Source: Ignelater luminosus (lineage: Eukaryota; Arthropoda; Insecta; Coleoptera; Elateridae). Taken from it: DNA of 64,000 bases. The first letter of the stretch is position 1. The number at the start of each line of letters is the position of its first letter. The stretch spans positions 1-64,000 of the forward strand of contig VTPC01091247.1 of the NCBI GenBank assembly GCA_011009095.1, given 5' to 3'. The notes beneath the pieces are model-generated. The model searched no databases, had not been told where the DNA came from, and saw only the letters and a program-made list of their open reading frames with translations. A program made the position numbers and the translations under genes. Positions 42,291-56,124 of this stretch are shown one piece after another.

Positions 42291-43991
42291 GCTTTCGTCA
42301 TCCGTAACAGATTTTAGCCTTTTTTTACATATTTATTACCCAAATCCGTTAGTAACTAACGCCCAAGATGCTTACAACGTTTTTTGCACATTCGAGTTTT
42401 TAAGCAAATTGATCAACTTCTTAAAAATAAAGAAAACGCAGTGATTGTTTTTATTATTACTGTCGCTAAGATTCATCGTGTGAACGAAATTTCAAAATTG
42501 AAAAAGAATTGAAGTTTTGTAAACATTTTCAATTTTGTGGATATTTTTAATTGTTTTATAAAAACATGTTGTTTCAAGAAGAATTATCAAGTAAAGACAG
42601 TGACATCAAAGACTTTTTCAACATAGGGTGCAATTCGATCATACCGGGAAAATCAAAAACCAGGTACGCTTGTATTCCAAAGTAAAGCGTACACTTTATT
42701 TACATGTTGTGAATTAGATTTCCGTTCAAATAGTTTCTACGGTAACTCAAGGAAATCTGTGACATTTATATCTATGATAATTTTTTGAAGTTCAATGTTA
42801 CCTGGTAACAAACTATAAAGGTCGAGTTTACATTAACAAAATATTGCCCAAATCATTTACAGTAGTAAGTTGTACGCTTTACTTCGAATAGAAGTGTACG
42901 AGGTAACATATGCTACATTTAAAAAATGGTGCGCCAAAACACATATTAACACAATAACCGAAAAATCTTTAGATACTCTGTCCACTGAATAATTACTTTT
43001 TCAAATTTTAGTTATTTAACCTAACAAAGAAAAATACACCAAAATTAAGCGAGAAAAATATAGCTTGTAAGACTTTTTATGTTGGCAGTTCTGATCCATG
43101 TGCGCGCCTTTTCATGATATTAGTCAATTCGGTAGAGTAAACCTTAACCAGATCTTCAGTGGTTTCCACTAGATGTCAGAGCAAAATTATAATTTAAAAA
43201 AATTTGAATTAAATTTCAACTTTTCCATTTTCCTTTTTAATTGTTGATCTCTTGTTGCAGGTGCAGTGTCATCGATAACTACTATATACGTATAATACAT
43301 TTATTTGCCATTGTTTACAATTCAATCAATTATAAAATTATTTACCTATAGAGCGTTCACGATGTTTCTGGCTCGTATATGACTGTGTAAGAATGACAGT
43401 TTGAGTATTGTAAACCGGTCTGTTTATCTATTAACTCGGTTTGTAAAATCTTATTGCCGTTTAATGTGCTTTAAGGTTATAATTTTATGACAGTTTAACC
43501 TCACACCGTTGTCTTTTCTTTGTAACTCCGTAAATATGAGAAAAACTTGATTTTTTTTTAACAAAACAAAACTAATCGGTACTAAACGTTTATACAAAAC
43601 TTCTAATCGTGCAATAGCGCCAAATGCAGCCGCAGATACGACAATTCAGAAAAAAAAAGAAAACACTTCCAACCTAACAAAATGAAAGCATGGCCTGTTA
43701 CGACCGAGAAACATCATGAGCGGAGTAAATACAATGCTATTTACAGGCTTAATTCTTCCGGGAGCATTTCTGCACACAGCAATCATGATTTTATTTTCTA
43801 TTTATTATTGTTTATAATAATCATAGCTAACTTGTCTTGAGTATACTTTGTGTTTTTTAATTTCAAGATGCTATTTTTTACGCGTAGTTACTAGTAATTT
43901 TTATGTCAATAATTATTGAGTGGACAGACTATAGCATATTTTGGTCATCGAAGTTTAAGGCTGAAGTCCCCTTATAGCCTTTCGACCTAAT
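42291..43991. other. Intergenic, no gene seen
   Basis: AT-rich sequence. Short similar blocks at about 42690 and 42880 (AAGCGTACA / TGTACGCTTTACTTCGAAT) are inverted relative to each other but sparse. No coding frame. Confidence 0.4.
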
Positions 43992-44878
43992 TATTCGGTG
44001 ATTAAGGCTACTTCAAAGCTATGTGATGGTATAAATATTTCAAAATATACAAAACTGTTGGCATTTTTAAAAATGCTAGATATCGACTCAAAAAGTCACT
44101 TGTATTCTCCAGAGAAGATATAAATCAATTGTTAACTGAAGCCCCTGACAAGGATTTTTTAATTGTGAAGGTCATAATATGTCCATGTTGTGTTTAAAGT
44201 GCTTACATTAAATTTCATTGATTAGGCAGCAATGATAATGGGTGTAGCCGACGCTTGTAGAAGACAGGATCTTTCTGATTTAACTCTAGATGACATTGAA
44301 GACCACGTCCACATACCCAAAACAAAAACAAAGATTGAAAGAACTTTCACAATTACTAAACATCAAAAAGAAGAGATTTTATTTGTAGAAATACAGCGGA
44401 AATATTTAGGTCTGCGTCCTGAAAATGCAACTTTGCGTCGTTTTTTTTCTTAAATATAAAGATAGTAGGTGCCTCAATCAAGTGATGGGTAAAAATACTA
44501 TTGGAAGTTTGCCCTCAATAATTGCAAGTTTTCTAAAAAAATAAAATCCGAAAGCATTTAGCTACGTTATTAGCAAAGAAGGGAGTTAATGTGCTAGACT
44601 TGAAACGCCACTCAGGTTGGAGATTCTCGACTGTAGCAAAGGCTACGTCGAGAAATCAATTGAAAATAAAGTCAAATTTTGCATAATCAGAACATTCATA
44701 TCAACGTAGAGACACAAAACCCTGGCCCAAGTTTTTGCTTGAAAGCAGTGTGTTAATTATTCTTAATAATAGTAGCGACTTAATACTCCCAGATGTGGCA
44801 GTGATGGAAAGTGTTGAATCGTTAGCTGAGGCTCAGTTTGTTTTCAATAACCATACTGTAACTTTTAATGTTAGTTAA
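43992..44878 (+). pseudogene. Crypton-type tyrosine recombinase fossil
   Basis: The pieces match the tyrosine-recombinase protein of insect Crypton-like elements: KATSKLCDGINISKYTKLLA, then (one frame change) LLTEAPDKDFLIVK, a 55-bp GT-AG intron at 44171-44225, then AAMIMGVADACRRQDLSDLT and LRPENATLRRFF. Further on are DLKRHSGWRFSTVAKGYVEK with the likely nucleophile Tyr, and a tail LAEAQFVFNNHTVTFNVS ending at 44878. The first catalytic Arg (in ACRR) and the H..GW and Tyr boxes survive. The GHSFRR box is not recognisable, and stops and frame changes interrupt the reading. No terminal repeats are expected for Cryptons and none are seen. Confidence 0.65.
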
Positions 44879-47800
44879 TTATAGTTATTATTAATAAAAA
44901 TTTGAAATACATTTTTTATTACTTACCACCCGCGGGCGTTAAAATTAATTTACCCTGAGCGATACATGACAAAAACGTCCGATTGTGCAAAAAAAATTCT
45001 TTTGTCATGTTAAAACAGGTAAACTGTGCGTATCCTTAGTGATGTTTAAATCTAACCCTTTTTTTGACGGTTGTAGGAAAAAGTATAACATGCGATCGTT
45101 AAAATTTAAGTTTCCAGGAGGCTATGAAATGAAAAATCATGTCTTAGCTTATTCCGAAAAATTATCTGTTAAGTTAACAGTCTGCCTCAGAAACAAGTCA
45201 AAATCATCAGTTTATAGGTTGTGTTGACATGCGTTGTGTCTAAGCTACGCCATACGGAAAAATTTCAAAGCCTACTGCAAACTTAAATTTTAATGATCGC
45301 ATCTTATTTATAGTTCTGTTAATGATTTTTTTATCGCCAAGGTCGACTTTATAATATGATTTTGCTAACTATCTACTTATGTCTTTTGCGAATCTTGTAT
45401 CTCATGACCTGTGTAAAATATTTTTGTTATGCAAAACCAATAAACAATTCAATTAAATTGATAGACAACATTACTATTACTATTAAGTGAGTGAACCAGT
45501 TTTATACCTTACTGTAAATTAATTATTGAAAGAGCAAAATGACCGCTTCCTAGTACGGCAACAGTTCATTACTAGCTGAGAAAACAATTTGTTTTAGAAT
45601 CTTTCTTCCACTACTTTTAACAAAGTAGGTTCATCGCAGTGTACGAGTCGTCTAAAAACAAAGAAAATAACGCAGATTATTAGTATAACAGTTCTTCTAA
45701 TCATATTTTAAAACATCTTCTTTTTTTCGTTTCTTTTGACTTTGTTTTAAACGAATCTTGCGGACGTGCTCTTTACAGTTTTTAAAAACAAGATATAGTC
45801 GTCGTTAACCGAAGACTAAAATCAACAACTCAATTTTTCATGATCAAAAATATATAAAGCTGGGTTGATGTGTGTAGCAGAAGAAATCTTACTTGTAATA
45901 TCCAGTGCGTCAAAAATGTGGAAGTCAGCAATACAAAAATAAATTAATTTAAAGTAAATATTTTTAATTATTGGCCTTTCGAAATAAGACAAACAGGTGG
46001 TATTGCTACATACTGACGATTAATCAGTTAATGCTGAAAAAGGCATGAAAAACTATTTTCAGATTGACAAACAAGTTTAGTATTTTTGTATTAAAATATT
46101 ACATTAAAAAAGAAAAAACTAAATAATCGACCTTTTCCTTTTCAGCTTTGCTTAACAATAGATTCTCGTAATATCACAAAAGAAAACTTCTAAATAAAGC
46201 AAAACAGAGAATAAAAAGGTTTTAGTACTTCACAATAAACTACATAGTAGAATGGCTTGAGTTTGTAAGTTATAATATTATTCTAAACTATGATTTAAAG
46301 TACGTCCCTTCTTCTTTTTAAACCCAGTGCTACAACCTTAATACAAAATATCTAACGAAATGTTGATTTGCTGTGTATGTTGTTCCACCTCACGAAAATA
46401 TTGCTTATATTTTTTAATGAATTTTAAATAAAGATCACAGGAATTCTCAAAAGGCAAGTAACCGTACAAACAGAAATGGAAATAAAGGCACTGAATAACA
46501 AAGCTTTTGTTGTTTAAGATTGTAGAATATTTTATTCAAATTCTCAAAAGAATTGCTAATTTAAAAATGTGTCCTATATCGAGAAGAAAATAACAAGGCA
46601 TTATTCAAAAGCCCTTAGGGAACGGCAGAATCGGTAGGAATATTAAGAGTACCAAGGGAAATTAGTCACAGCCTTTGTGATTAACATTGACAGTGATCAA
46701 TTATTTAGAAGCACGTTTTATAAAACAAATTAATGCTTCATGTCAAACCGGTGTACTAAATGTTGATATGACAAATTTTCCTATATTCTTCCGTTGTGTA
46801 TAGAAGCGGTTCGGTCTTTTCCGTACTTTCTTTACATCCAGAAAATCTTAATATTGTTTCCTCTGACTTTACAAAAATGTATTATATTTGCATAATATTA
46901 TGTATATTAGATACTATTAGTAAAAACATTCTTTTTTATAAACGACAAAGAGCACACTTTAACAAATTGTAAATTTGTTATTCAATTCTTGAGAAAGCTA
47001 CGGCTCCTCCACGTATTTAAAGTAATGGGAGGTTCTTCACCTGGCATTCCATCAATCAGTCAACAGTGTTCAAACGAATTGTTCGGACATGGAGATCAAG
47101 CAAAGGATTAAATGAGGATCAGTTTGAAATATTGGAAATTCGAATTGTAAAATCAAACCTTTTATCATTAAAAAGAGTAACTTTCTGCGCCATAAATATT
47201 TTATCGAACTTTATCGATATTCCATTGTAAAAATTAGTATTCAGAATCAGCGTAGGTTTAGAAGTTTTTGAAAACTAAGAATCTGAAAATAGGATTTAAA
47301 GTTCACCATTCAAAATTCAATGGTTCGTTTTATTGGATTCTGTTGTTAAGATTTCGTTTTTCTGTCATTCTGTTTGAAAACAAATATAAATTGATCAAAT
47401 CCGATTTTATTCAAGTTATACTCATTTTATTTCTGCATTTTATTTAATTTTGATCTCCCAATTAAAACATGCAACCTGGTGGTAATACCTTATATCATCT
47501 AGAAACTCGAGTGCTCTATAGAACAATATGCAGATTTTACAATTATTTCATCATGTTGATTTGTTGCATTTTATATAAACAAACCTTTGTTGTGTACCAG
47601 CAAACTATTTAGATTCCAAAACACTCGCAGTTCAGAGTAAAGTATTAAGAAAAAATAAAAGTTTTTGTAGCGTATAATAAAGTGTGCAGTCAAACATGCC
47701 ACAAAAAGGGCTTAAAATGGATTTATTTACCCCTAATCTTTTCGTGGGGAGCTTTAACAGTAAAATTTACGAAACTCAATAAAGCTAGTCTTAAAAATCT

Positions 47801-48348
47801 TGTCGACATTCAAACCTTAACGATATCAGAAACATCCAAGAAAATGATGGGAAGCATTAGAGAAAAGTTTTTGTGAACCTAAATGTAATATTTAAATTCG
47901 GATGAAACCGGAACATTTCTTATATGAAAACAAAGTTAGTTTGTCCATTAAGAATGAATTAATAGGATAATTATACTAAAAACGATAATGTCGTATAATG
48001 TAAGTAATGGTGCATGAATAGCAACTACTCAAACTTCTATGCCTATTAATTACTAATTAACTAAAGAACATTTCCCTATCATTAAACTAAGACAAGCTTG
48101 TTCTGGAAGTTTAAATAAAATCAATCTTTTTTCTATACTTTTTAGTGGATGTTCACTTTTATACTAAAAACGGTACTGTCAATCCCTTTCCTTAAGAAGA
48201 CGACCGCCGATTCCTGACATACAATACAGCTAATCAGATAGATAAGGTAAAAGTAAGGTAGTAAACCACAATAGGTACAGTCTGGGACATTAGTAATGAA
48301 ACTGGAGAATGAACTTAAACACAACACAAACTTGAGAGAACAAGGTTC
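44879..48348. other. Intergenic, no gene seen
   Basis: This is 3.5 kb of AT-rich sequence. The open frame at 44985-45227 looks mildly protein-like (KFKFPGGYEM) but has no family I recognise. Confidence 0.4.
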
Positions 48349-48792
48349 ATGCCAACACTACGTACGCATTCATCTGCGACGTACGTATTATTAATTGCAT
48401 GTTTGACAATGTCATCATCCACAATTATATTGAAGACATCGAGAGGTGAACAGTCTGGTGATATCTGTTGCTGTAACCTTTTACTACTAGTAAAAGGGAA
48501 ATCCTTGTGCCTCCATTATCCAAGCACCTGTCACTGTTGGCTCTAGTTGGAGCTCTGCTTCTTCTCCCTCTTCTTCTTCCTCATCTTCGAATTCTGCAAG
48601 ATTCTGAAGAACGTCTTCAATATCTAAACCTTCTAAGGAATTTTCTTCCAATGAACTGTAAAATGACCAATGAGGGTATTGGATGGAATCATCTGAATAA
48701 AATTCAGAATTTGATGAACCCAACTGAATTTTCTCGGCAACAGCCTCCAGCTGGGCTTGGGATAAGGGCTCAGTACGGTGTCCGTTACTCAT
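48349..48792 (-). pseudogene. piggyBac-like N-terminal fragment
   Basis: A minus-strand frame starts MSNGHRTEPLSQAQLEAVAE and has an acidic stretch (FEDEEEEEGEEAELQLE). After a frame change near 48490 it continues DCSPLDVFNIIVDDDIVKHA, like the SPLDFFxLFFDDEL.. entry into the piggyBac transposase core. No core domain follows. It could be a truncated piggyBac element or, less likely, an exon of a host gene derived from one. Confidence 0.4.
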
Positions 48793-49559
48793 GGCAAATA
48801 ACTAAACCTGTAAAGAACGATATTGTTAGGTCTTTCCGTGTGATCCACATATGAATGATGTGGCCTTTAGCAGCACAAGCTTTCGTCATTCATATTTGAA
48901 CGACATCAAAAATATATCAAAAGGGCACAAAACAAATACTCAATGAAAAATATACACTCTTTGTATAAAATACAATTATAAACAAAGCACCTTATATTGT
49001 AGTTACAAAAATGGTCCACGAAGAAGTTTACACAAAACCACTTTGGCAGTCAGCGTGATACACAAACCCAGTAGATGTACGCTAACGTTGCATAATGTAG
49101 TCTAAAAAAATAGTATAAATACGAGGCGTTTTCCTTGTTGAAATCAAATCAGTGGCATTCACTTCCTAATTTTAAAAATCTACCTCAACATCTATCAAGG
49201 ATATCATCCGTACTTGCAATCAAGCTCGACGCCTTGACAACAAACTTTCAACCCTGCTGACTGATTTTTGCTCAGCCAACTTAACAACAGAGCACTCACA
49301 GGTATTAATGACTACAACAATTAAGTTTAACTTTCTCGCACCAAAAGTAAGATGCTCTAAGAAATATTCTACATAAAAATTCCATTCGGCTAGAGTTTCG
49401 TACTTCTGGCTATCAAGGAGAGATTCGAGTCAGGTATCGAGCTTGCCGAGAAAATCACAACGCTACCGAGTTTAAGTGGCGGAAGCAAACGGTTCAAAAT
49501 TAAGTTAGGTTAGGTTAGATTAAGTTAGGTCAGGTTAGAAACATTCTCTTTGAGGTTCA
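48793..49559. other. Intergenic with a degenerate AGGTT run
   Basis: No gene is seen. At 49501-49540 a short imperfect run of TTAGG/AGGTT units occurs (AGTTAGGTTAGGTTAGATTA). Confidence 0.45.
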
Positions 49560-50400
49560 AACAGGCGAGGGAAGCGAAAATCCAAGAAGACCCGCACCGC
49601 ATCAAAAAGCAATGGAAACGTCCCAGAAAATAGTAGAATGGCAAGTCTACGGAGCGGAGTTACAAAGGAGGATAGGAAGATTAAATCCGTGAGAAAGGAC
49701 CTCCTACAAGAAATGCTCGATTGTAATCAAAACGGCATACAAGAATGCTGTAAGTAGCATCAGTAGGGGAAATAACGAAACTCCATATTGGCGGATCACG
49801 GCTATTGCCGAACAAAGCGCAGAGTGCGTGGAGCGTAGGAAGAGAGTAACACGTGCCACTGGAAATTTAGGGTGGGATGATAGCGTCACGAACTAATACA
49901 GGGAGGAATATAAAAGTGCAAAAGAAGAATTGTAAAGGTTAATCAACCAGTTCAAAAGGCGGCATTGGGACAGACTGTGTAAGGAAGTAAATGACGACGT
50001 ATGGGGATAAGGGTATAGAATTGCCGTAAAGAACATAGACAGTAGACCACTGTACGTAATGGAATACTAGAAGAAAGCAGAGATCGTTGAGGATTTAGTC
50101 GCCACCGACGGAGAAATGATACAGCAGAATATACCGATTCAGATAGAAATACCACCATTCACGCGGCAAGTGCTTGAAACAGCAGCTGCCTCGATGAAAT
50201 GGGAAAGGGCAGCAGGCCTGGATGGAAATCAACCCGACTACTGGATATTCGGGATTCTAAACGAATTGCTAGGTGCCAAAGATTCCCACCAGAATGGAAA
50301 AAGGCAGGAGTACTGAAAATAGAAAGGGATCCGGGACTGAGTAAATCTTACAGAGTTAGACCAAAATGTATGCTAAATACCATTAGTAAGTAAGACGAGA
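49560..50400 (+). pseudogene. R1-like LINE fragment (end of EN to start of RT)
   Basis: Broken + strand frames read NNETPYWRITAIAEQSAECV, RKRVTRATGN, YREEYKSAKEEL, HWDRLCKEVNDDVWG, then TRQVLETAAASMKWERAAGL, DGNQPD, PPEWKKAGVL and SKSYR.. CMLNTISK. This is the pattern of R1/I-group LINEs between the endonuclease and RT domains: PYWW.EI, the GKAAGLDGIPPE entry to RT, FPPEWKRARLVLI and SYRPICLL. At least five stops or frame changes are present. The rest of the LINE is missing on both sides. Confidence 0.65.
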
Positions 50401-53400
50401 AATTGGTCAGAGACAGGAACTTTACATCAAGTGTGCTACTTTACCAAAGCTCCATTTCTATTTTCTACATAAAAATAAACACAAAAAAATTATTTAAACC
50501 TTAAAATGAGTATTGCGCAGTATGTATCTAATCAATAAGTGTTTTGAATTCAATTGGATCGACTTTTATTGATTAACAAATAAGGAAAAGTAAAATATGT
50601 AAAGGGCAAAATATAAAAATTATGGTAGGCTTTTGGAAATTTGCATACGTGTAGAAAATTGCAAAGAAAACATTTTTTGTTCATACCTTTTTTTTGAAAT
50701 TCGGTCAAAGAAGTCCATTTTTTGGAAATTTTCTCTGAAAATGTCAAATGTAACAAATAACGCAAATCACATGATTAGTTTTGATTAGGTCATTCTTGAT
50801 TCTGGAGCAAGCAAAACCTGATGCTGTAAACAAATTTTCCATAAATCATTCAATAAAAATTTTTCTTATATGGTGCAGACCTTTTGGCGGACACTTTATA
50901 TTATATGCATATGCATAATCAGGCTTAAAACTGGTCATTATGTACTTATTTTAATTATGCTTTTTTTAACAGTGTTCACGTTGATTGAAATGTTTGATCC
51001 TTTTCATTCGCCAATCAGAAAGTTAAGATTAGTAAGTCCCAAACTACCTTTTACAGTTTTTGAAAATACAAGTTTGTAACTTTAGATTTAATGTTAATGT
51101 ATGAATTTAGCAATATTGTTACAATTATGATTGATAACGGTTTGGTCGTCTTCGTTGGCTGTTGAGCGGTTCCGACAGTGCTGGAAAGCGTCCGACCGGC
51201 CTAGTAAGATTGTATCGTGTAGGTAAATTAACCGCCCTGCTTGGAACAGTTTCCAGCATCCCCCTAATTTCCCTGTTACCTTTATAGGGCAGGTATATTT
51301 TATAAGGCCAAAAAGCAGGTTCAAGGTACAAAGTTAGCAAAATCAATAACTTTACTAAAAGTTATAAATACAGCCACACTTTCTATTTGAGTTTGAGTTG
51401 ATATCGAAAACTTGGTTTGCTGGGCAAAATTTCTTTGGGCAGGTGACAAACTAATTCCGTCTGAAAGAAAAGGGAAGTGAAACGTTGAAAAGTATGGAAA
51501 ATGAGAGAAAACAACTACGTATAACCAGTCCAACCTTTTTGAAACACCCTGGTATGGACAAAGAAAAATAATTAAGCAAAAGCAATAAAAGAAAATAAAG
51601 GCGGTTATTTTTTCTGCACGTTCCCCATTTATCTATTGTAACAAAATATGATTGCAATTACTAAAAAAAGCAAAAATTAAAAACATGAATAATAACAACA
51701 ATAATGTACACCGCAGGGCAGTTGTGTGGCCGGCTGTTGGTGAACGATTTATTTGAAGTTTATTTTGGTTTTTGTTAGGTTTTTAAAAACTGTAGTACAT
51801 TCTCCTCTCTACTCCGCAATGGTAAAGTAAAACAGAACAAATAACTTCCTGGCAATAAATTAGAGCGATATAAGTATTGTTAATAGAACTTGAAAATGCT
51901 TATTTAAATACAACCAACCTGCTAACTTATGAAAACATACAAAGGGTAAATTCAATGTTTATTTAAACTACTATCACTGAAGATTCTATAACCATTCACA
52001 TTATTGGATAATGGAAAGTTATGTAAAATAATAATGATGTGAATACAACCATAACAAGTTTTAAACATAAACAGAGAAAGAATTGATTAAGTAAAGCACA
52101 AGCTCGGTGCTATTTAGATTATATTCCAAAAGTTTTCCCTATATTCACTACCCGGTTATGATAGCAGAAGTTATCCTGTTAAAATCTTATTCTCAACTTT
52201 CTCTCTCCCTATATTACGCGGGCAAGTTCGAATAGATATCGACAGCAGTTTTGAGAGTTTCTTATCCTTTATGCGTTAACAGTTTCACAAAGCATATTTT
52301 TTCAGTCACGCCTAACTTTTAACATGTTCAAAAGATTGCTGATATTCCCTTAAAAATATTTAACTTAAAATTGTGTTATATTATCTTCTACATAAAAGCA
52401 AAATTTTAAAATTCAAGAGTTTTTTTTGAGTCAAGTTATGTTTACAACAATGAAATAAACAATGATTAGAATTTTTATACCTATATAGGTTATGGAATCT
52501 TTGTGGCATTGATCATATTTTGCATTCTTTCTGGCACAGTAAAATTACAAAAATTCGTATCTCCAAATTTTTGTTTGAAAATATTTACATTCAGCCAGGA
52601 ATGTATTTTTAAAGCTTTCACATTAAATACAAACTAAAGAATGCTCCCATCTGCATATCTGTTAAAAACGGTATAATGGATTTTCGCTGTTAAATAATTA
52701 CATAACTCGTATTTGGTGAAGTTGTTTCAGCCTTCAGCTACCTACTTTAAAATTAGATGCCTGCTTTATCAATCGTGCAAGTTTATAAAAGCTGCAAGGT
52801 AAGCTTTTGGAGAGGGTTACTCTTATCGAATTACTGGTAATATAGCGATATCTTGGTTAGGGTTAGGATGACAGACCAGCAATCCATCACATGTAAAAAG
52901 TTTCAGAACATAAATTGGTAAAACAAAAATTATTTTATCAGGGTGACAGTTAGAGAAAATTAAATTTACCGAGAAATAGTATTAATGGAAAGTAGGTAAA
53001 CAGAAAAAAATGAAATTGCAAAAACAAGAACGCGTCAAGCAATTCAAATGCCATTTGATCAACTTTCCATAAATTAAATCAACAGCAAAAAGATGATTAA
53101 ATAATTATAAAGCTACTCTAGGTTTCTGCAAAGGTTTAGATGTTTTTAAATCGATTTTTTAGAATCTGAACAGTAAATTAAGTGACTAGTTGTTTAATTT
53201 ACTTCTCTAGTTTGTGTGTCTCCAACAATTTAACTGAGACTGTGTTGACGCTAAGTATACCTATAGCTAAAGACTAATACGAGTTCTTTCCATGTTTATT
53301 TTGAGTCTATTATCTGTAAGTCGTTTTGTTACTGTTTATATTGCACTTCACGTTTGTAACTGTAATTGGTATCGGAAAAAGTTTTTACAATCACTATAGA

Positions 53401-53515
53401 CGCTATTACAAATGGTCTGTTGAAATTTCAAAGAAATGATAAAATAATAGGCTTTTATTTAAAAAAAGAAAAAAAAATAGCTCTTGAAAATTGGTAAATG
53501 TTTATTTTAATAAAC
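50401..53515. other. Intergenic, no gene seen
   Basis: This is 3.1 kb of mostly AT-rich sequence. A GC-richer patch at 51130-51300 stands out but has no convincing coding frame or RNA fold that I can name. At about 51537 CAAAAAGG-flanked ACACCCTGGTAT resembles the inverse of the TATACAGGGTG motif. Confidence 0.4.
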
Positions 53516-54052
53516 TTTTGGGTCTTCTATCCGTGAGGGGTTGCCAGATCTACTATCTAACGCCTCTCCAGGTGGTGAATAGAAAAGCGCCTCCTAGGTA
53601 CCAGAGAAGCGAAATACCTGGGCGGACTGCAACTAGCAAAAGACAGTAGGAAGCAGTATTAATATTTTCCTAGTGCAAATTATCATGGCCGAAAAACAAA
53701 TAAGCACGGCCCTTAGTTTTCAGTGTGACTTAAATGGGAAGAGGACGGAAAAAAGCTTCGGATCAACGATGGATATTGGTACATGGAATTTCAAATCCAT
53801 AATATAAGCTGAAAAAATACGTAACATGATCCAGACATGAAAAGACTTACAATAAACAATACTAGGACTAAACGAAACCAGGTGGCCCAACTCCGGAAAA
53901 ATATCAATTGACGAAGTAAAAGAATATTAATACCCTGGTAACGAAACGTGTCACTGTAATGGAGTAGAAGTGCTAATTAACAAGGTTTCACTGCTTTATG
54001 TCACTCTTAGAGCAAGAAATTGCAACTCACTACAAACAACTCGAACAAAAGT
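53516..54052 (+). pseudogene. RTE-like LINE, 5' UTR and endonuclease start
   Basis: After a GC-richer leader, frames read MDIGTWNFKSII and TILGLNETRWPNSGKISIDE with GVEVLINK. This matches the endonuclease start RIGTWNVRSL ... ILGLSEMRW..SG ... GVGxIIxK of RTE-like LINEs. Stops interrupt it. It is cut off at 54052 by the LTR-like sequence, and the LINE resumes near 56125. Confidence 0.6.
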
Positions 54053-56120
54053 TGTAATGTTATTTTAAAATTCGCATTAAATCCGCTCCTGTCTTTCAAT
54101 TTCCTTCAGATATTTGTTCCTGTGACGCATAATATTTAAATTATTTCATTCTATGAAAGTCTGTTGGATAAAAATTTTATTTTAAAGAATCAATAAATCT
54201 GTTGTCTCGTCTTATGGGCACCAACGAACGTGTCCTTTGTCGTTTTCGGTTGTTTTCCTGATATCCAGATCCAGACGTAAATAAAAGATTCCTGGAATCT
54301 GAGTCGCGAATGCTGAAGTCCCACGGCCTCTGTTAAGTCAGGTTCAAGCTGAAAATCTAAGGAGTGGAAAATTTTCATTACCTCATAAGAGTACTTGCAT
54401 TTCGACCTGTAAGGGCATAAATCTGGCTTTTTAACCCCACTCCGGCTAATCGTGTGCTGCGTGACGGGAGACGTAGGAAATGGTTATTGCGATCGAAGCT
54501 TAACTTTCGAATTGACGTGCGGGCAAATCTTTGTTTTTTACCTCTGCAAACCCTTAAATGGTTACGGACCTTCTTTAAGTTTGAAAAATTCTCTTATAAA
54601 AGAGAGATCTGACTCAAGAAATTCGGGTTTCGTTGGGTCTTTCTCGTGTCCTTTTCACGGACGAAAATTGGTTTGTAAACTAGAAAGTGATACTTGGAAC
54701 GTTTTCTTATGGTGGAAGTGTTTAAACTTCGTTAAAAATTACGCTGGTGTTTGGCAGAAAATAAAAACTGCAAAGGGTAAAATGGAAAAGCTTTGGTTCC
54801 TTTTTTTGTTGTTCATCGTTTAGTAGTTTTGTTGTAAATAAAAACTGCCCGCCCCCTCAAGAAATAGAACTGTTTATATTGCATTGTGGAAGCACCGTGA
54901 ACGTAGCAGTTTTAATAAATTAAAGAAAATACGAGACTCAAAGTGATTTAATATTAAAGTTTGTGTGTATAAACACTTGGATTCCATGTTGTGTTCTTTG
55001 ACTTTTATAAAAGTGATTTCTTTTAAAACGTACGTTTCCTTGAACATTGGAGAGGCCGGCGGCATTACATTTTACGCCGTATTCCCTCTGTGAGAGATTG
55101 CTGCTGCCGAGGACTGGTGACCTATTCACCACCAGGTAGAAGAACTTCAGTTTGTACGTAAGAAAGAACTATTTGCTTTGTTTGTTCGTACATTTAATTG
55201 TTGTTCCACTTGGAGGAAGCTGGAGAAACCTAAACCTGTGAAATCTTATGTGAAAATTTTGTTTTAGCTAAGAATAATCTCGATTCAATGTAAAATTATT
55301 ACATTTACAATTAATATTTAACTAGTTTGTAACAGGAACGTTCCCAGGTAATGTTAGCTGGTTTTATTCTGATTATTGCAACATAATTAATAACTTTTGG
55401 CAACCGTTTTTCTACTGGGTCCAGTTGCAGCAGTGATAATTTTGTTTCTTTTGGCTATTAAATAGAACATGTGTGCCTGGTCAAATTTCATTGAAAACTT
55501 ATAATCCTTTGTTCAAAAGAAACTCATTGATTTGAACTTATTGAATTGTGCTTTCGGTTAAATAAAAAAGGAAGCATTTGGAAGACTTCCTCGTAAAAAT
55601 TTTCAGTACTAATCAAGTGTTTATACAAATTTTGGTTGAGTCTCGACCGAAAAAGATAAAGAGATTTTAATAAGATTTCCACGAGGTAAGTTATATACAG
55701 GGTGTGGCTTCGAAAGAAACCTACATACAGGGTGTCGGATCCATGGGTAGCCGCGTGGCCGACCATTAGGACCCTTCCATCTACGACTACTGGCGCCCTC
55801 TATTGTGAACATCTGTTGAGTTATTAAGAGTTTTGGAATTGGTGAGTTCTTCTTTGTGTGTTCTTAGGCAAGTTATTCAGAATCCACCCCCGTCTGCGGC
55901 ATGAGCTACGGGATTTACCATCAGCCATTGGTCTTGACGGGACTTGTGTATACTTTTGGGCATTTTCCCGTTACAAAGTTACGTAAATTGAAGTTTACCC
56001 TTCAACTGCCGATAAAGGATAAAAAGAGTTTAAAAGTTTTTACAAAGGGATTGAACAAGACACTAGACACTAGACATTACCAAACACAGAGACTAGACAA
56101 TTATCAAGAGAGATTGTAAC
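54053..56120 (+). repeat. Old LTR-like repeat, copy 2
   Basis: Starting TGTAATG, it parallels the three pieces of copy 1 (32926-42290) in order, including ACGAACGTG near 54225, the TATACAGGGTG units at 55694 and 55724, and the primer-site-like TGGCGCCCTC at 55791. If that is a primer site, the LTR would be about 1.74 kb and 55791-56120 would be interior sequence. No second LTR or coding region is present. It interrupts the RTE-like LINE. Old, family unknown. Confidence 0.5.
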
Positions 56121-56124
56121 ACTA

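Noticed and set aside
44985-45227. An 80-codon open frame with KFKFPGGYEM
   Set aside because: No recognised family, splice context or conservation evidence. Open frames of this length are expected by chance in this much sequence.
49501-49540. TTAGG-like units suggesting interstitial telomere repeats
   Set aside because: The run is short and imperfect, and AGGTTAGG-like sequence is common in insect DNA. There is no array long enough to call telomeric.
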